DNA of 64,000 nt from CAUJIW01 sp963205175 (GCA_041060555.1 JBEUDS010000003.1); one strand, 5' to 3'. Numbered from the stretch's first letter, positions 45,120 to 53,846 are shown. Numbers and translations: made by a program. Notes: generated by a model not told the origin, from the sequence alone.

Positions 45120-45638
45120 GTGAATCCCGATGTCTATCGCCTGGCCGAAAGGCTGCTCAGCTCCGGCATGGAAGAACTGTCGGCGCGTGACCGGCGGATC
45201 ATCGAACGCATCGCCAAGCGGGTTGCCATCAGTCGCGACGTCAGCCGGGAATATCAGGCGCAACTGACGTTCGGTCAGCGGCTGGCGGACCATGTCGCGC
45301 GCTTCGGCGGCTCATGGACCTTCATCATGTGCTTCGGTGCCTTCCTGATCAGCTGGGCGGTCCTGAATTCCTGGGTGCTCAGCCACCCGTTCGACCACTA
45401 CCCCTACATCTTCCTCAACCTGATGCTGTCCATGCTGGCGGCGATCCAGGCGCCGATCATCATGATGAGCCAGAACCGTCAGGCCGAGCGGGACCGGCTG
45501 CGGGCGGTGCAGGATTATGAGGTCAACCTGAAGGCCGAACTGGAAATCATGTCGCTGCACGAGAAGCTGGAGGCGTTGCGCGACAAGGATATCGCCGAGA
45601 TCAAGGGGCAGATCGCGGCGCTTGGCCGGGTTGGCTGA
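45120..45638 (+). CDS. DUF1003 membrane protein
   Basis: 172 residues with two membrane helices around 68-90 and 98-120 (SWTFIMCFGAFLISWAVL, PYIFLNLMLSMLAAIQAPII) and a C-terminal coiled helix (KAELEIMSLHEKLEALRDKD). The motif FDHYPYIFLNLMLS is a DUF1003 marker. Function unknown. GTG at 45120 follows AGGAGAG by 6 bp; a long in-frame upstream stretch is antisense to argC and not coding. Confidence 0.85.
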   Translation: MNPDVYRLAERLLSSGMEELSARDRRIIERIAKRVAISRDVSREYQAQLTFGQRLADHVARFGGSWTFIMCFGAFLISWAVLNSWVLSHPFDHYPYIFLNLMLSMLAAIQAPIIMMSQNRQAERDRLRAVQDYEVNLKAELEIMSLHEKLEALRDKDIAEIKGQIAALGRVG

Positions 45639-45778
45639 ATGGTGCGAACTGTTGGATATTGATGGGTTTTCACCGCTGAAGCGGAGGGCGGCGACGGGCC
45701 GGTCGTGTTGGCGCGGTTGACGCCGCAAGGCCGCGCGATTAGCGTCCGCCGCTTCCGACACGGAGTACCGACCGCAGC

Positions 45779-46723
45779 ATGGCTACGTTTCTCGACTTTG
45801 AGCGCCCGATCGCCGAACTGGAGGCGAAGATCGCCGAACTGAGGGCTGGGGCCGCCGGCAAGGTGGACATCGGCGCGGAAGCGGCCAAGCTGGAAGCCAA
45901 GGTCGACAAGCTGCTGCGCACGACTTACGCCAACCTGACGCCGTGGCAGAAAACGCAGGTTGCCCGCCACCCCGGGCGGCCGCACTTCAAGGACATCGTT
46001 GGCGGGCTGATCGACGACTTTACCCCGCTGGCGGGCGATCGCGGCTTCGCCGAGGATAGCGCCATCATTGGCGGCATGGGCCGTTTCCGGGGCCATTCGG
46101 TGGTGGTGATCGGCCATGAGAAGGGATCGGATACCACCTCGCGCATTCGCCACAACTTCGGCATGGCCAAGCCCGAGGGCTACCGCAAGGCGATCCGCCT
46201 GATGCAGCTGGCCGACAAGTTCGGCCTGCCGGTGGTGACACTGGTCGATACCCCGGGCGCCTTCCCCGGCGTGCAGGCGGAGGAGCGCGGCCAGGCCGAG
46301 GCCATCGCCCGCTCGACCGAAGCTTGCCTGATGCTGGAAGTGCCGCTGATCGCCTGCGTCGTCGGCGAGGGCGGCTCCGGCGGCGCGGTGGCGCTGGCGA
46401 CCGGCAACCGGGTGCTGATGATGGAGCACGCGGTCTATTCGGTGATCTCGCCGGAGGGCTGCGCCTCGATTCTCTGGCGCACCGCCGACAAGGCGGCGGA
46501 TGCCGCCGAGGCGCTTAAGCTGACGGCGGTCGATCTCGCCAATCTTGGTGTCATCGATTCGATCGTGCCCGAGCCGGTGGGCGGCGCCCACCGCGACCCG
46601 GCGGCGGCGATCGCCAACCTCGGCACCGCCATCGAGCGGCAGCTGGCCGAGCTGGCCGACCTGCCCGGCGCCGCGCTGAAGGCCGACCGGCGCGACAAGT
46701 TCCTCGCCATCGGCCGCCTCTAG
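45779..46723 (+). CDS. accA: Acetyl-CoA carboxylase carboxyltransferase subunit alpha
   Basis: 314 residues, forms the carboxyltransferase with AccD and starts fatty-acid synthesis. FLDFERPIAELEAKI at the N-terminus, RHPGRPHFKDIV, SRIRHNFGMAKPEGYRKA, TLVDTPGAFPGVQAEERGQA, and GEGGSGGAVALATGNRV, all in order. Normal length. ATG at 45779 follows ACCGCAGC without a strong ribosome site. Confidence 0.94.
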   Translation: MATFLDFERPIAELEAKIAELRAGAAGKVDIGAEAAKLEAKVDKLLRTTYANLTPWQKTQVARHPGRPHFKDIVGGLIDDFTPLAGDRGFAEDSAIIGGMGRFRGHSVVVIGHEKGSDTTSRIRHNFGMAKPEGYRKAIRLMQLADKFGLPVVTLVDTPGAFPGVQAEERGQAEAIARSTEACLMLEVPLIACVVGEGGSGGAVALATGNRVLMMEHAVYSVISPEGCASILWRTADKAADAAEALKLTAVDLANLGVIDSIVPEPVGGAHRDPAAAIANLGTAIERQLAELADLPGAALKADRRDKFLAIGRL

Positions 46724-46863
46724 AACCGATGTCCATGGCGGAACCCTCCGGGAGAACAACGCCTTGCGGTAATTATAGGTAAAAAGCAATGAATGTTGCT
46801 TAAAAACGCTTGACCAGCTCCCCCTGGCCAATTATGTTTGTCCCCTTGTCTGGGAGGGGATTG

Positions 46864-48354
46864 ATGGCGCGACTTTCACTGACCTTCGTGCTGATGGCAT
46901 CGCTGGTGGCGATGCCCGGCTGCACCACCAACCCGGCCACCGGCAAGAAGGACTTTACCCCCTTCATGTCGAAGTCGCAGGAGCGCGCGATCGGCCTGTC
47001 GGAACATCCCAAGCTGCTCAAGGAGTTCGGCGGTCCCTACGAGGACGCCGCCGCCGGTTATGTCGCCCAGGTGGGGGGCACGATGGCCCGCAACTCGGAG
47101 CTGGCGGGCGATCCGTTCACCTTCACCCTGCTCAATTCCAGGATCGTCAACGCCTTCGCGCTGCCGGGCGGCTATGTCTACATCTCGCGTCAGCTGCTGG
47201 CGCTGATGAACGACGAGGCGGAACTGGCCTCGGTGCTGGGCCACGAGGTCGGCCATGTCACCGGCCGCCATGCCGCCAAACGGTATAACCAGCAGATTTT
47301 CGGCGGCATTCTCGGGCTCGGTGTCGGCGTACTCACCGGCTCCGGCGACCTGGCCCGGGCGGTCGGGCAGGGCGTGCAGATGTACACCCTGGCCTATTCC
47401 CGCGACCAGGAGTTCCAGGCCGACGAGCTGGGCGTCCGCTATCTTGGCCGTGCCGGCTACGATCCCCATGCCGCCGCCGACATGCTGTCGTCGCTGGGCG
47501 CGGAGTCGGCGCTGGAAGCCAAGGTGATGGGGCGTGAGGCGGCGGAGAAGGTGCCGACATGGGCGCGCACCCATCCGCTGACCGGTGACCGGGTGGCGCG
47601 GGCGGGCAAGCTTGCCGCGGCCAGCGGAGCCGTGCCGGGCGCCGGCACGCGCAACCGCGACCGCTTCCTGAGCGCCATCGACGGCCTGCTGGTGGATGAT
47701 GACCCGGCTCAGGGTTTCATCAACGGCCGTGTTTTCGAACACCCGGTGCTGAAGATGCGTTTCACCGTGCCCGAGCGTTACGTGATGGAGAATGGCGACT
47801 CGGCTCTGGTGGCCCAGGGGCCTAATGGCGCCGGGCTGCTGTTTTCCGGCGGTCAGGTGGGGGCAGGGGAGCGGCTGGAGGCGCATATTGCCCGCGTCTG
47901 GCAGCAGTTGACCCAGGGGCAGGCGGCCGCCCTGCCGGCGGCGCGCGCCCGGCAGGTCAACGGGATCGAGGCCGCCGTCACCGGCACCCGCCTGCGCAAC
48001 AGTCAGGGTGGCGGCGTTGACGTCACGATCGCCGCCTACCGCTGGACGCCGACCCAGGCCTATCACTTCGTCACCATCACCCCGACGGAAATGAGCGGCC
48101 AGCTGGATGCCGGCCTCAACGCCACCCTCAATTCACTGCGCCGGCTGTCCGACGCCGAGGCGGCGGCGCTGAAGGAGCGTCGCATCAAGGTGGTGACGGT
48201 GGCGGCCGGCCAGACGGCGCAGCAGCTCGCCGAACGGATGGCCTATGACAGCCACAGGCTGGAGCGTTTTCTGACCCTGAACGCGCTCGACCGGCCGGAG
48301 CAGCTCAAGGCCGGCCAGAAAGCCAAGCTGGTGGTGTACGACAAGCGCCGCTGA
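46864..48354 (+). CDS. M48-family metalloprotease, putative lipoprotein
   Basis: 496 residues. The signal peptide ends AMPGC, a loose lipobox. The HEVGH zinc motif is in LGHEVGHVTGRH and the third ligand in DQEFQADELG. A C-terminal LysM-like segment (VVTVAAGQTAQQLAERM, LTLNALDRPEQLKAGQKAKL) likely binds peptidoglycan. The type matches periplasmic BepA/LoiP-like proteases that handle outer-membrane proteins. ATG at 46864 follows GGGAGGGG. Confidence 0.9.
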   Translation: MARLSLTFVLMASLVAMPGCTTNPATGKKDFTPFMSKSQERAIGLSEHPKLLKEFGGPYEDAAAGYVAQVGGTMARNSELAGDPFTFTLLNSRIVNAFALPGGYVYISRQLLALMNDEAELASVLGHEVGHVTGRHAAKRYNQQIFGGILGLGVGVLTGSGDLARAVGQGVQMYTLAYSRDQEFQADELGVRYLGRAGYDPHAAADMLSSLGAESALEAKVMGREAAEKVPTWARTHPLTGDRVARAGKLAAASGAVPGAGTRNRDRFLSAIDGLLVDDDPAQGFINGRVFEHPVLKMRFTVPERYVMENGDSALVAQGPNGAGLLFSGGQVGAGERLEAHIARVWQQLTQGQAAALPAARARQVNGIEAAVTGTRLRNSQGGGVDVTIAAYRWTPTQAYHFVTITPTEMSGQLDAGLNATLNSLRRLSDAEAAALKERRIKVVTVAAGQTAQQLAERMAYDSHRLERFLTLNALDRPEQLKAGQKAKLVVYDKRR

Positions 48355-48400
48355 CCGGGGGGCGCAGGCTGGCGGGGGTCGGGCTGGCAGGGGAGCGGTG

Positions 48401-49513
48401 CTATTCGGCCGGCACGGTGGCCGACGATGGCAGCGGATCAAGGCAGCGGTTGGTGCGGGTGTCGAGATCGGTGATGCCCAGCCAGTCGACGAGGCGACCG
48501 GCCAGCCCCCAGATGATCATCACGGCCGGCAGGGCGACCAGGCCATCGACCGCGTAATGCCAGCCGAGATGCACCGACCCGACCCAGATGATCAGCGCGT
48601 ACAGGCTGAGCACCACACCCAGCCGGGTGTTGAGTTCAAGGGCGGCGCGCGCCATCAGGATGGAGACGCCCACATGCAATGACGGCATGGCGGAAATACC
48701 GCCACCCAGCATCTCGCCGCGATGGACGTAGGCCTTCCACAGATCTTCCTGGATCTCCAGCGCGAACAGTCGGAACGGCGAGCCGGACGCGATGATCGCG
48801 GCGTCCATGGACTTCAGCTTGGCCATCAGCGGCGCGTAGACATCGGGGCCGGGGACGATGCGGCCATAATAGCAGGGGCCGGCCGACGACAGCATCACCG
48901 CCATCAGCGAGCCAAGACCGATCCAGGTGAGGGCGAAGGCGATCAGATACTGGGTGCGGAAGCGGCGGAAATCGGCGCGCATCACCACATAGATGACGCT
49001 GACCCACATCAGGAAAAACCAGAAATTATACGCCTGCTGTATCACCATGGTGGGCAGGGTGTCGCCGAGCCAGCGGTGGGTCAGGCGCCACGGATCGGTG
49101 CCGAAGATCAGGCGATCCCACTCCATGAACAGGGTGTCGTAGGCAAAAGGCTTGAAGAACGGGATGGCGCTCTTGAAGGTGGTGAACGAGCCCATCAGCA
49201 GCAGCAGCATGATGAACGGCACCGCCCGCATCACCAGCCGGTCGGGGCTGAGGATTTCGCGGCGGATGTCGGCGATCATGATCTGCAGCGGACGGGCCGG
49301 GCGCTGGCGCAAGGTGAGGTCAAGCGCATAGGCGATGAACACCAGACAGGCGGCGATCGCCCAGGTGCCGGCCACCAGCGAGGAATAGCCGAACAGGTTG
49401 AAGGCATGAACCTGGCCGGCGCTGTCGAGCGCCAGCCACACCGACAGGGCATAGGCGCCCAGCAGCGCCAGAATCAGCGCACCGATGCGAAGCTCGTGAT
49501 GAATGGAGCGCAT
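48401..49513 (-). CDS. PAP2-superfamily membrane phosphatase/transferase
   Basis: 370 residues with about six to seven membrane helices. The PAP2 motifs are SAMPSLHVG and GSVHLGWHYAVDGLVAL, with the His residues at the active site. The PSLHVG and HYAVD forms are those of the Aur1/Ipt1-like inositol phosphotransferase group. It might transfer a phospho-head group in lipid or polysaccharide synthesis (inference). It is convergent with the M48 gene. Confidence 0.85.
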   Translation of the reverse strand: MRSIHHELRIGALILALLGAYALSVWLALDSAGQVHAFNLFGYSSLVAGTWAIAACLVFIAYALDLTLRQRPARPLQIMIADIRREILSPDRLVMRAVPFIMLLLLMGSFTTFKSAIPFFKPFAYDTLFMEWDRLIFGTDPWRLTHRWLGDTLPTMVIQQAYNFWFFLMWVSVIYVVMRADFRRFRTQYLIAFALTWIGLGSLMAVMLSSAGPCYYGRIVPGPDVYAPLMAKLKSMDAAIIASGSPFRLFALEIQEDLWKAYVHRGEMLGGGISAMPSLHVGVSILMARAALELNTRLGVVLSLYALIIWVGSVHLGWHYAVDGLVALPAVMIIWGLAGRLVDWLGITDLDTRTNRCLDPLPSSATVPAE

Positions 49514-49650
49514 GGCTTCACCCCGAATGCCGAAGGACGGCCGAGGATGGCACTACAGCGTCAACAAACCGTTGCCGGGAAGCGGAGGTGAGGGGGGTAT
49601 TTAATTCGACTTTTGTTGAAATGAGTGTTGACCCGGCGTGGTGAGTCTGA

Positions 49651-49672
49651 TATTTCGATATATATCGAAATA
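49651..49672. promoter_or_regulatory. Perfect 22-bp palindrome, likely ArsR operator
   Basis: TATTTCGATAT at 49651-49661 is followed by its exact reverse complement ATATCGAAATA at 49662-49672. The ribosome site AAGGAGG begins 1 bp later. It lies just ahead of the 51-aa ORF and arsR, a place suited to ArsR autorepression. AT-rich palindromes with such symmetry are typical of ArsR/SmtB operators. Confidence 0.8.
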
Positions 49673-49683
49673 AGGAGGGTGAA

Positions 49684-49839
49684 ATGTCAGGGCAAGAGAT
49701 GACGGGGCGTGAACGGCTGGATGCGTTTCTGGCAATGATCGGTCGGGTGCTGGCACTTTGCTGCCATCATGAGGTGGGTAACTTGCCGTCGCGGCAGCCT
49801 TGTCCGTCAGGTGACGGTTCGTCGGCGCGGGCGGGATGA
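49684..49839 (+). CDS. Small 51-residue ORF ahead of arsR (newly noted)
   Basis: ATG at 49684 follows a near-ideal AAGGAGGG ribosome site and ends at TGA 49837-49839. The predicted peptide starts MSGQEMTGRERLDAFLAMIG and contains a CCHH cluster at residues 26-29 (ALCCHHEVG). The stop overlaps the arsR ATG at 49836, a classic coupling. No family is recognised. It could be a leader peptide coupling arsR translation or a small metal(loid)-binding protein; the CCHH cluster fits the second, but it may also be chance. Confidence 0.55.
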   Translation: MSGQEMTGRERLDAFLAMIGRVLALCCHHEVGNLPSRQPCPSGDGSSARAG

Positions 49840-50168
49840 TGGACGCGGCTGGCGTCGTTGTCGCGCTGGCGGCGTTGGCGCAGGATGTGCGTCTGGCGCT
49901 GTTTCGCCTCCTGGTGCGGGCGGGGCCTGCGGGCATGCCGGCTGGCCGGATAGCGGAAGCACTGGCGGTGCCTAATTCCTCGCTGTCCTTCCATCTTGCC
50001 CAGCTCACCCAGGCCGGCCTCATCCGGCAGCAACGGCAGGGCCGGTCTCTTGTCTACTCCGCCGACTACGCGGCAATGAACGCGCTTGTCGGATACCTCA
50101 TGGAGAACTGCTGTCAGGGCAGCGGCGATCCGGCGAACACGTCCGTCACGGAAGGGAAATGCTCATGA
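49836..50168 (+). CDS. arsR: ArsR-type arsenic-responsive repressor
   Basis: 110 residues. Winged-helix ArsR fold (ALAALAQDVRLALFRLLV, PAGRIAEALAVPNSSLSFHL, GLIRQQRQGRSLVYSADY). The inducer cysteines are at the C-terminus: C92 and C93 (MENCCQG) plus C109. This CC...C layout is that of the AfArsR type, not the helix-3 CxC type. The ATG overlaps the 51-aa ORF and the stop overlaps the ArsI start, so the three genes form a tight unit behind the palindrome. Confidence 0.88.
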   Translation: MMDAAGVVVALAALAQDVRLALFRLLVRAGPAGMPAGRIAEALAVPNSSLSFHLAQLTQAGLIRQQRQGRSLVYSADYAAMNALVGYLMENCCQGSGDPANTSVTEGKCS

Positions 50169-50659
50169 AACGTCTGCATGTACATGTCGGTGTCGACAAT
50201 CTGGAACAGTCGATCGGTTTCTACTCGGCGCTGTTCGCCGCCGCGCCGACCGTTCGAAAGCCCGATTACGCCAAGTGGATGCTGGATGATCCCCGGGTGA
50301 ATTTCGCCATCTCGGCGGGACACGCGGTGAAGGGGATCGAGCATCTGGGCATTCAGGTGGATGACGAGGCCGAACTGACAGAGGTTTACGGTCGTCTCAA
50401 GGCGGCCGACGGCCCTGTGCTGGAGGAGGGCGCGACCACCTGCTGCTACGCCCGTTCCGAGAAATCGTGGATTGCTGATCCGCAGGGCGTTGTCTGGGAA
50501 GCCTTCCTCACCCGCGGCGAGGCAACCCACTATGGGGGCGAACCGGCGCTTGCCAGCCTGGCCGCCCAGGCCTCGACACAGGATGGCGGCGCCTGCTGCG
50601 TACCCGACATGGCGCCGGGGCGGTCTGAAACGTCGTGCGCCAGTGGATGTGGCAGCTGA
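50165..50659 (+). CDS. arsI: ArsI-type organoarsenical C-As lyase (CadI/ArsI family)
   Basis: 164 residues of the vicinal-oxygen-chelate fold. The Fe(II) ligands read H5 (KRLHVHVGV), H60 (IEHLGIQV) and E112 (WEAF). The trivalent-arsenical binding pair is C93-C94 (TTCCYARSEKSW). These are the residues known from ArsI, which cleaves methyl or aryl arsenicals with O2. A Cys-rich C-terminus (ACCVP, SCASGC) may be extra. ATG at 50165 follows GGAAGGGAAA. No arsM, arsB or arsP is in the window. Confidence 0.9.
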   Translation: MKRLHVHVGVDNLEQSIGFYSALFAAAPTVRKPDYAKWMLDDPRVNFAISAGHAVKGIEHLGIQVDDEAELTEVYGRLKAADGPVLEEGATTCCYARSEKSWIADPQGVVWEAFLTRGEATHYGGEPALASLAAQASTQDGGACCVPDMAPGRSETSCASGCGS

Positions 50660-50680
50660 CGTGCGGCATTGGCGCATAAA

Positions 50681-50712
50681 AAAAACGGCGGCCCCCAGGG
50701 ACCGCCGTTTTT
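50681..50712. terminator. Bidirectional terminator, arsI / Flp pilin
   Basis: AAAAACGGCGG (50681-50691) pairs with CCGCCGTTTTT (50702-50712), loop of 10, with A/T runs on both sides. It is convergent between arsI (+) and the pilin gene (-). Confidence 0.85.
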
Positions 50713-50730
50713 GTCGAAGAAGCGCGAGGC

Positions 50731-50907
50731 TTATTCGCTGACGGCGCTGTCGAGCTTGCCCGACACCGTCGAGAAGGTGTTGGTCAGCGAGCTGCCCAGC
50801 GCGTTCATGCCAGCGATGGCGGCGACAGCGACCAGAGCCGCGATCAGGCCGTATTCAATGGCGGTCGCGCCCTTCTCGTTCTTCAGAAGCTTACGAATGA
50901 ACGACAT
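50731..50907 (-). CDS. Flp/Fap-type class IVb pilin (1)
   Basis: 58 residues. The prepilin site reads KNEKGATAIEYGLIAALVAV, with the conserved Glu in position 5 after the G cleavage site, followed by a hydrophobic stem. Class IVb pilins form tad pili for attachment. ATG at 50907 with AGGGAGACAAGAA upstream. No tad/cpa gene is in the window; the second pilin follows 140 bp away. Confidence 0.9.
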   Translation of the reverse strand: MSFIRKLLKNEKGATAIEYGLIAALVAVAAIAGMNALGSSLTNTFSTVSGKLDSAVSE

Positions 50908-51047
50908 TTCTTGTCTCCCTTTGCTCGTCACGTCCGAGGACGGAACCAGTTACACAGCCTGTTCCCGAGGCCAGCAGGGTGAGTCTTAAACATCAGGGGT
51001 TGAAGAGTGCTTAATGCGGCTGGTTAATCCGCGCTAACCGCGCAGTG

Positions 51048-51245
51048 TCACTCGAATACGGTGCCGACGGAGTCGTTGATGCGGCTGGAAATGGTCTCCA
51101 GCGGGTCGCCGGCGAAGTTGCCGATGCTGTTGAAGAAGATGATCAGGCTGACGGCGATCAGGCCGATCATCAACGAATATTCGATGATGGTGGCGCCGCG
51201 TTCGTCGTGCCGCAACGATGAAAGACGTTGGCGGAATTTCGACAT
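51048..51245 (-). CDS. Flp/Fap-type class IVb pilin (2)
   Basis: 65 residues. Prepilin site DERGATIIEYSLMIGLIAVS, then a hydrophobic stem and an acidic tail (DSVGTVFE). Divergent from pilin 1 in the last two-thirds. A short paralogue pair is common in tad clusters, but the assembly genes must lie elsewhere. ATG at 51245 (MSKFRQRLSS). Confidence 0.88.
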   Translation of the reverse strand: MSKFRQRLSSLRHDERGATIIEYSLMIGLIAVSLIIFFNSIGNFAGDPLETISSRINDSVGTVFE

Positions 51246-51355
51246 GGCTGGGCCCTCTCCCAATGGCGGCGCGGTGAATCAGCGCAGCCTACCGAGCCAG
51301 CCGTTAAGAAAAGTCTAAACGCCGCAAGGATTGATTCACTTTGGTTGACGCACCG

Positions 51356-52540
51356 TTAAGGCGTCGCCGCGCGCAGCAGCCGGCCGGCGTGGCGGGCGAT
51401 CATCACTTCCTCGTCCGTCGGGATGACAAACACGCGAACCCGCGCGCCATCGCCGGAAATCAGTCGTTCACCGGCGGCGTTGCGGATGCCGTCCAGCGCG
51501 ATGCCGAGCCAGGCCATGTCGCGGCAGACGGCGGCGCGGATGGCGGCCGCGTTCTCGCCGATGCCGGCGGTGAACACCAGCGCGTCGAGCCCGCCCAGCG
51601 CGGCGGCAAGAGCGCCGATCTCGCGGCGGACATGGTGGACGAAATAGTCGATCGCCTGGCGTGCGGCGGCACTGTCCGAGCCTTCCAGGTCGCGCATGTC
51701 GCTGCTGATGCCCGACAGGCCGAGCAGACCGCTGTCGTGATAGAGAAGGCGGGTGACCGCCTCGGCGCTCATGCCGCGCTGCTGGATCAGGTGCAGGATG
51801 ACACCGGGGTCGATCTGGCCGCAGCGGGTGCCCATCGGCAGGCCATCAAGCGCGGTGAAGCCCATGGTGGAGTCGATGCTGCGACCGCCGTGTACCGCGC
51901 ACATCGAGGCGCCGGCGCCCAGATGGGCGATGACGACGCGGCCGGCGGCCATCGCGGGATCGATCTGGCGAAGGGCGTCGGAGACGTATTCATAGGAAAT
52001 GCCATGGAAGCCGTAACGGCGCACGCCTTGGTCATACAGCGCGCGCGGCAGCGCGAAGGCATCCGCCACCCACGGATGGCTGCGATGGAAGGCGGTGTCG
52101 AAGCAGGCGACCTGCAAGGCATCGGGGAAATGGTCGCGGGCGGCGGCGATGCCATCGAGATTGTGCGGCTGATGCAGCGGCGCCAGCGCGCACAGCCCGG
52201 CGAGTTCTGTCACCAGCGCGTCGTCGATGACCGCCGGCGCGGCGTGGATCGCGCCGCCGTGGACCACCCGATGGCCGACCACCTCGATGGTGATGTCACC
52301 GAGGCGGGCGTGCAGATCGTCGATGATGATACCCAGCGCGGCGTGATGATCGACGATGGTGGCGTGGTCAAACTGCTCGTCGCGCGCTGTCGTTGCGTCC
52401 TGGCGGACCACCAGGCGCGGGTGCACGCCGATGCCCGACATCTGCCCGCGCGCCAGTTCGACCGGCGTGTCGTCATAGTCGAACAGGGCGAACTTGATCG
52501 ACGAGGAGCCGGCGTTGAGGACGAGAATCTGGTCGGTCAT
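51356..52540 (-). CDS. ackA: Acetate kinase
   Basis: 394 residues of the ASKHA fold: VLNAGSSSIKFALFD at the N-terminus, GHRVVHGG, ACFDTAFHRSHPWVA, YGFHGISYEYVS, HLGAGASMCAVHGGRSIDST, GTRCGQIDPG and FTAGIGENAAAIR. It converts acetyl phosphate to acetate plus ATP or the reverse. The start overlaps the end of the upstream phosphotransacetylase gene (52537), so the two are coupled. Confidence 0.94.
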   Translation of the reverse strand: MTDQILVLNAGSSSIKFALFDYDDTPVELARGQMSGIGVHPRLVVRQDATTARDEQFDHATIVDHHAALGIIIDDLHARLGDITIEVVGHRVVHGGAIHAAPAVIDDALVTELAGLCALAPLHQPHNLDGIAAARDHFPDALQVACFDTAFHRSHPWVADAFALPRALYDQGVRRYGFHGISYEYVSDALRQIDPAMAAGRVVIAHLGAGASMCAVHGGRSIDSTMGFTALDGLPMGTRCGQIDPGVILHLIQQRGMSAEAVTRLLYHDSGLLGLSGISSDMRDLEGSDSAAARQAIDYFVHHVRREIGALAAALGGLDALVFTAGIGENAAAIRAAVCRDMAWLGIALDGIRNAAGERLISGDGARVRVFVIPTDEEVMIARHAGRLLRAATP

Positions 52541-53604
52541 GCCGGATCATCCGTTGCCGCCACGGCGCTTTTGCCGGTGGCGCGCCAGTGCTGGTACAAG
52601 GCGGCGACGGCGCAGGAGGCAAGCCGCGAGCGATCATCATCGGCCCGGCTGGTGAGCATGATCGGCACCTGGGCGCCGAGCACGATTCCGGCGCCTTCGG
52701 CGTGGCTGACATAGGCCAGTTCCTTCGCCAGCATGTTGCCGGCCTCGATATTGGGGGTCATCAGCACCTGGGCACGACCGGCCACCAGTGACGTGATGCC
52801 CTTGGTGCGGGCGGCACTGAGCGACAGCGCGTTGTCCATCGCCAGCGGGCCATCGACCACGCCGCCGACGATCTGGCCGCGTTCGGCCATTTTCGACAGG
52901 ATGGCGGCGTCGAGTGTTGCCGGCATCTGCGGGTTGACGATTTCCACCGCCGCCAGCACGCCGACACGCGGCACGTCCATGCCCAGCGCCCGGCCGAGGT
53001 CGATGGCGTTCTGGATGATGTCGACCTTTTCCTCCAGCGTCGGTGCGATGTTGATGGCGGCGTCGGTCACCAGCAGCAGGTGGTCGAGGTCCGGCACGTC
53101 CATCACGAACACGTGGCTCAACCGCCGCCGGCCGCGCAGGCCGCCGTCGCGCCGGACGATCGGGCGCAGCAGATCATCGGTATGCAGATGCCCCTTCATG
53201 ATCGCCTGGGCGCGGCCCTCGTGCACCAGCGCCACCGCCCGCTCGGCGGCGGCGTGATGATCGGCGACCTCGATCAGCTCGCAACCGGCGAGATCATCGC
53301 CCAGCGTCGTGGCGAGCGACCGGATGCAGGCGGCGTCGCCGATCAGCAGCGGCCGGATGAGGCCATGACGGGCCGCCAGCAGTGCGCCACCGAGGCTGTT
53401 CTGCTCCTCCGGCGCGACGACGGCGGTGGCGAGCGGCGGCAGTGCCGCGCAGGCGGCGAGCAGGCGATCGACGTGAACATGGCGCACGCCCCAGCCGCCG
53501 GCCGCGCCATTGGCCGGCGCCACCAGCAGCAGGCCGTCGGGCCGGGCCTCGACCACCTTGACGGTCAGCGTCAGTTCGTCACCGGCCTCGGGCTTGTCGG
53601 TCAT
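52537..53604 (-). CDS. Phosphate acetyl/butyryltransferase with nearly lost MaoC domain
   Basis: 355 residues. The Pta/Ptb domain is complete: AVVAPEEQNSLGGALLAA, QAIMKGHLHTDDLLRPIV, VFVMDVPDLDHLLLVTDAAI, NIAPTLEEKVDIIQNAIDLG, and the C-terminal KELAYVSHAEGAGIVLGAQV. Bifunctional members carry an N-terminal MaoC-like hydratase of ~140 residues; here only the last strand-like tail remains (GDELTLTVKVVEARPDG) ahead of a short linker. It converts acyl-CoA to acyl-phosphate for AckA. ATG at 53604 is chosen; ATG at 53640 would add 12 residues. Confidence 0.86.
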   Translation of the reverse strand: MTDKPEAGDELTLTVKVVEARPDGLLLVAPANGAAGGWGVRHVHVDRLLAACAALPPLATAVVAPEEQNSLGGALLAARHGLIRPLLIGDAACIRSLATTLGDDLAGCELIEVADHHAAAERAVALVHEGRAQAIMKGHLHTDDLLRPIVRRDGGLRGRRRLSHVFVMDVPDLDHLLLVTDAAINIAPTLEEKVDIIQNAIDLGRALGMDVPRVGVLAAVEIVNPQMPATLDAAILSKMAERGQIVGGVVDGPLAMDNALSLSAARTKGITSLVAGRAQVLMTPNIEAGNMLAKELAYVSHAEGAGIVLGAQVPIMLTSRADDDRSRLASCAVAALYQHWRATGKSAVAATDDPA

Positions 53605-53630
53605 CGGGGGTGTCACTTTCTCAACAGGCG

Positions 53631-53671
53631 ATGTCGGCATGAAGCCTCAACGGGTAATGTCGGCATGAAGC
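53631..53671. repeat. 15-bp direct repeat upstream of the Pta gene
   Basis: ATGTCGGCATGAAGC occurs at 53631-53645 and 53657-53671, 26 bp apart. It may be a small duplication in the promoter or translation-start region. No known factor site is recognised. Confidence 0.6.
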
Positions 53672-53846
53672 GACAGCGTATCGCCACCAGCGAAGGAATG
53701 CACCCCGCCCCGGCGCCTGTCGGACGACCGGTGGGGAAATCACGATGGACCCTCGGCGCGGCGCGCCATGATGGCAAGGCTTGATGACTGTTCAAAGACC
53801 GATCAAAGGAGAGAGGGAGCCCAGCCGACCCGATGCGAGGACCGTC

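Noticed and set aside
46780..46810. AAGCAA/TTGCTT inverted repeat before the M48 gene as a terminator
   Set aside because: Arms are only six bases and no T-run follows on the plus strand.
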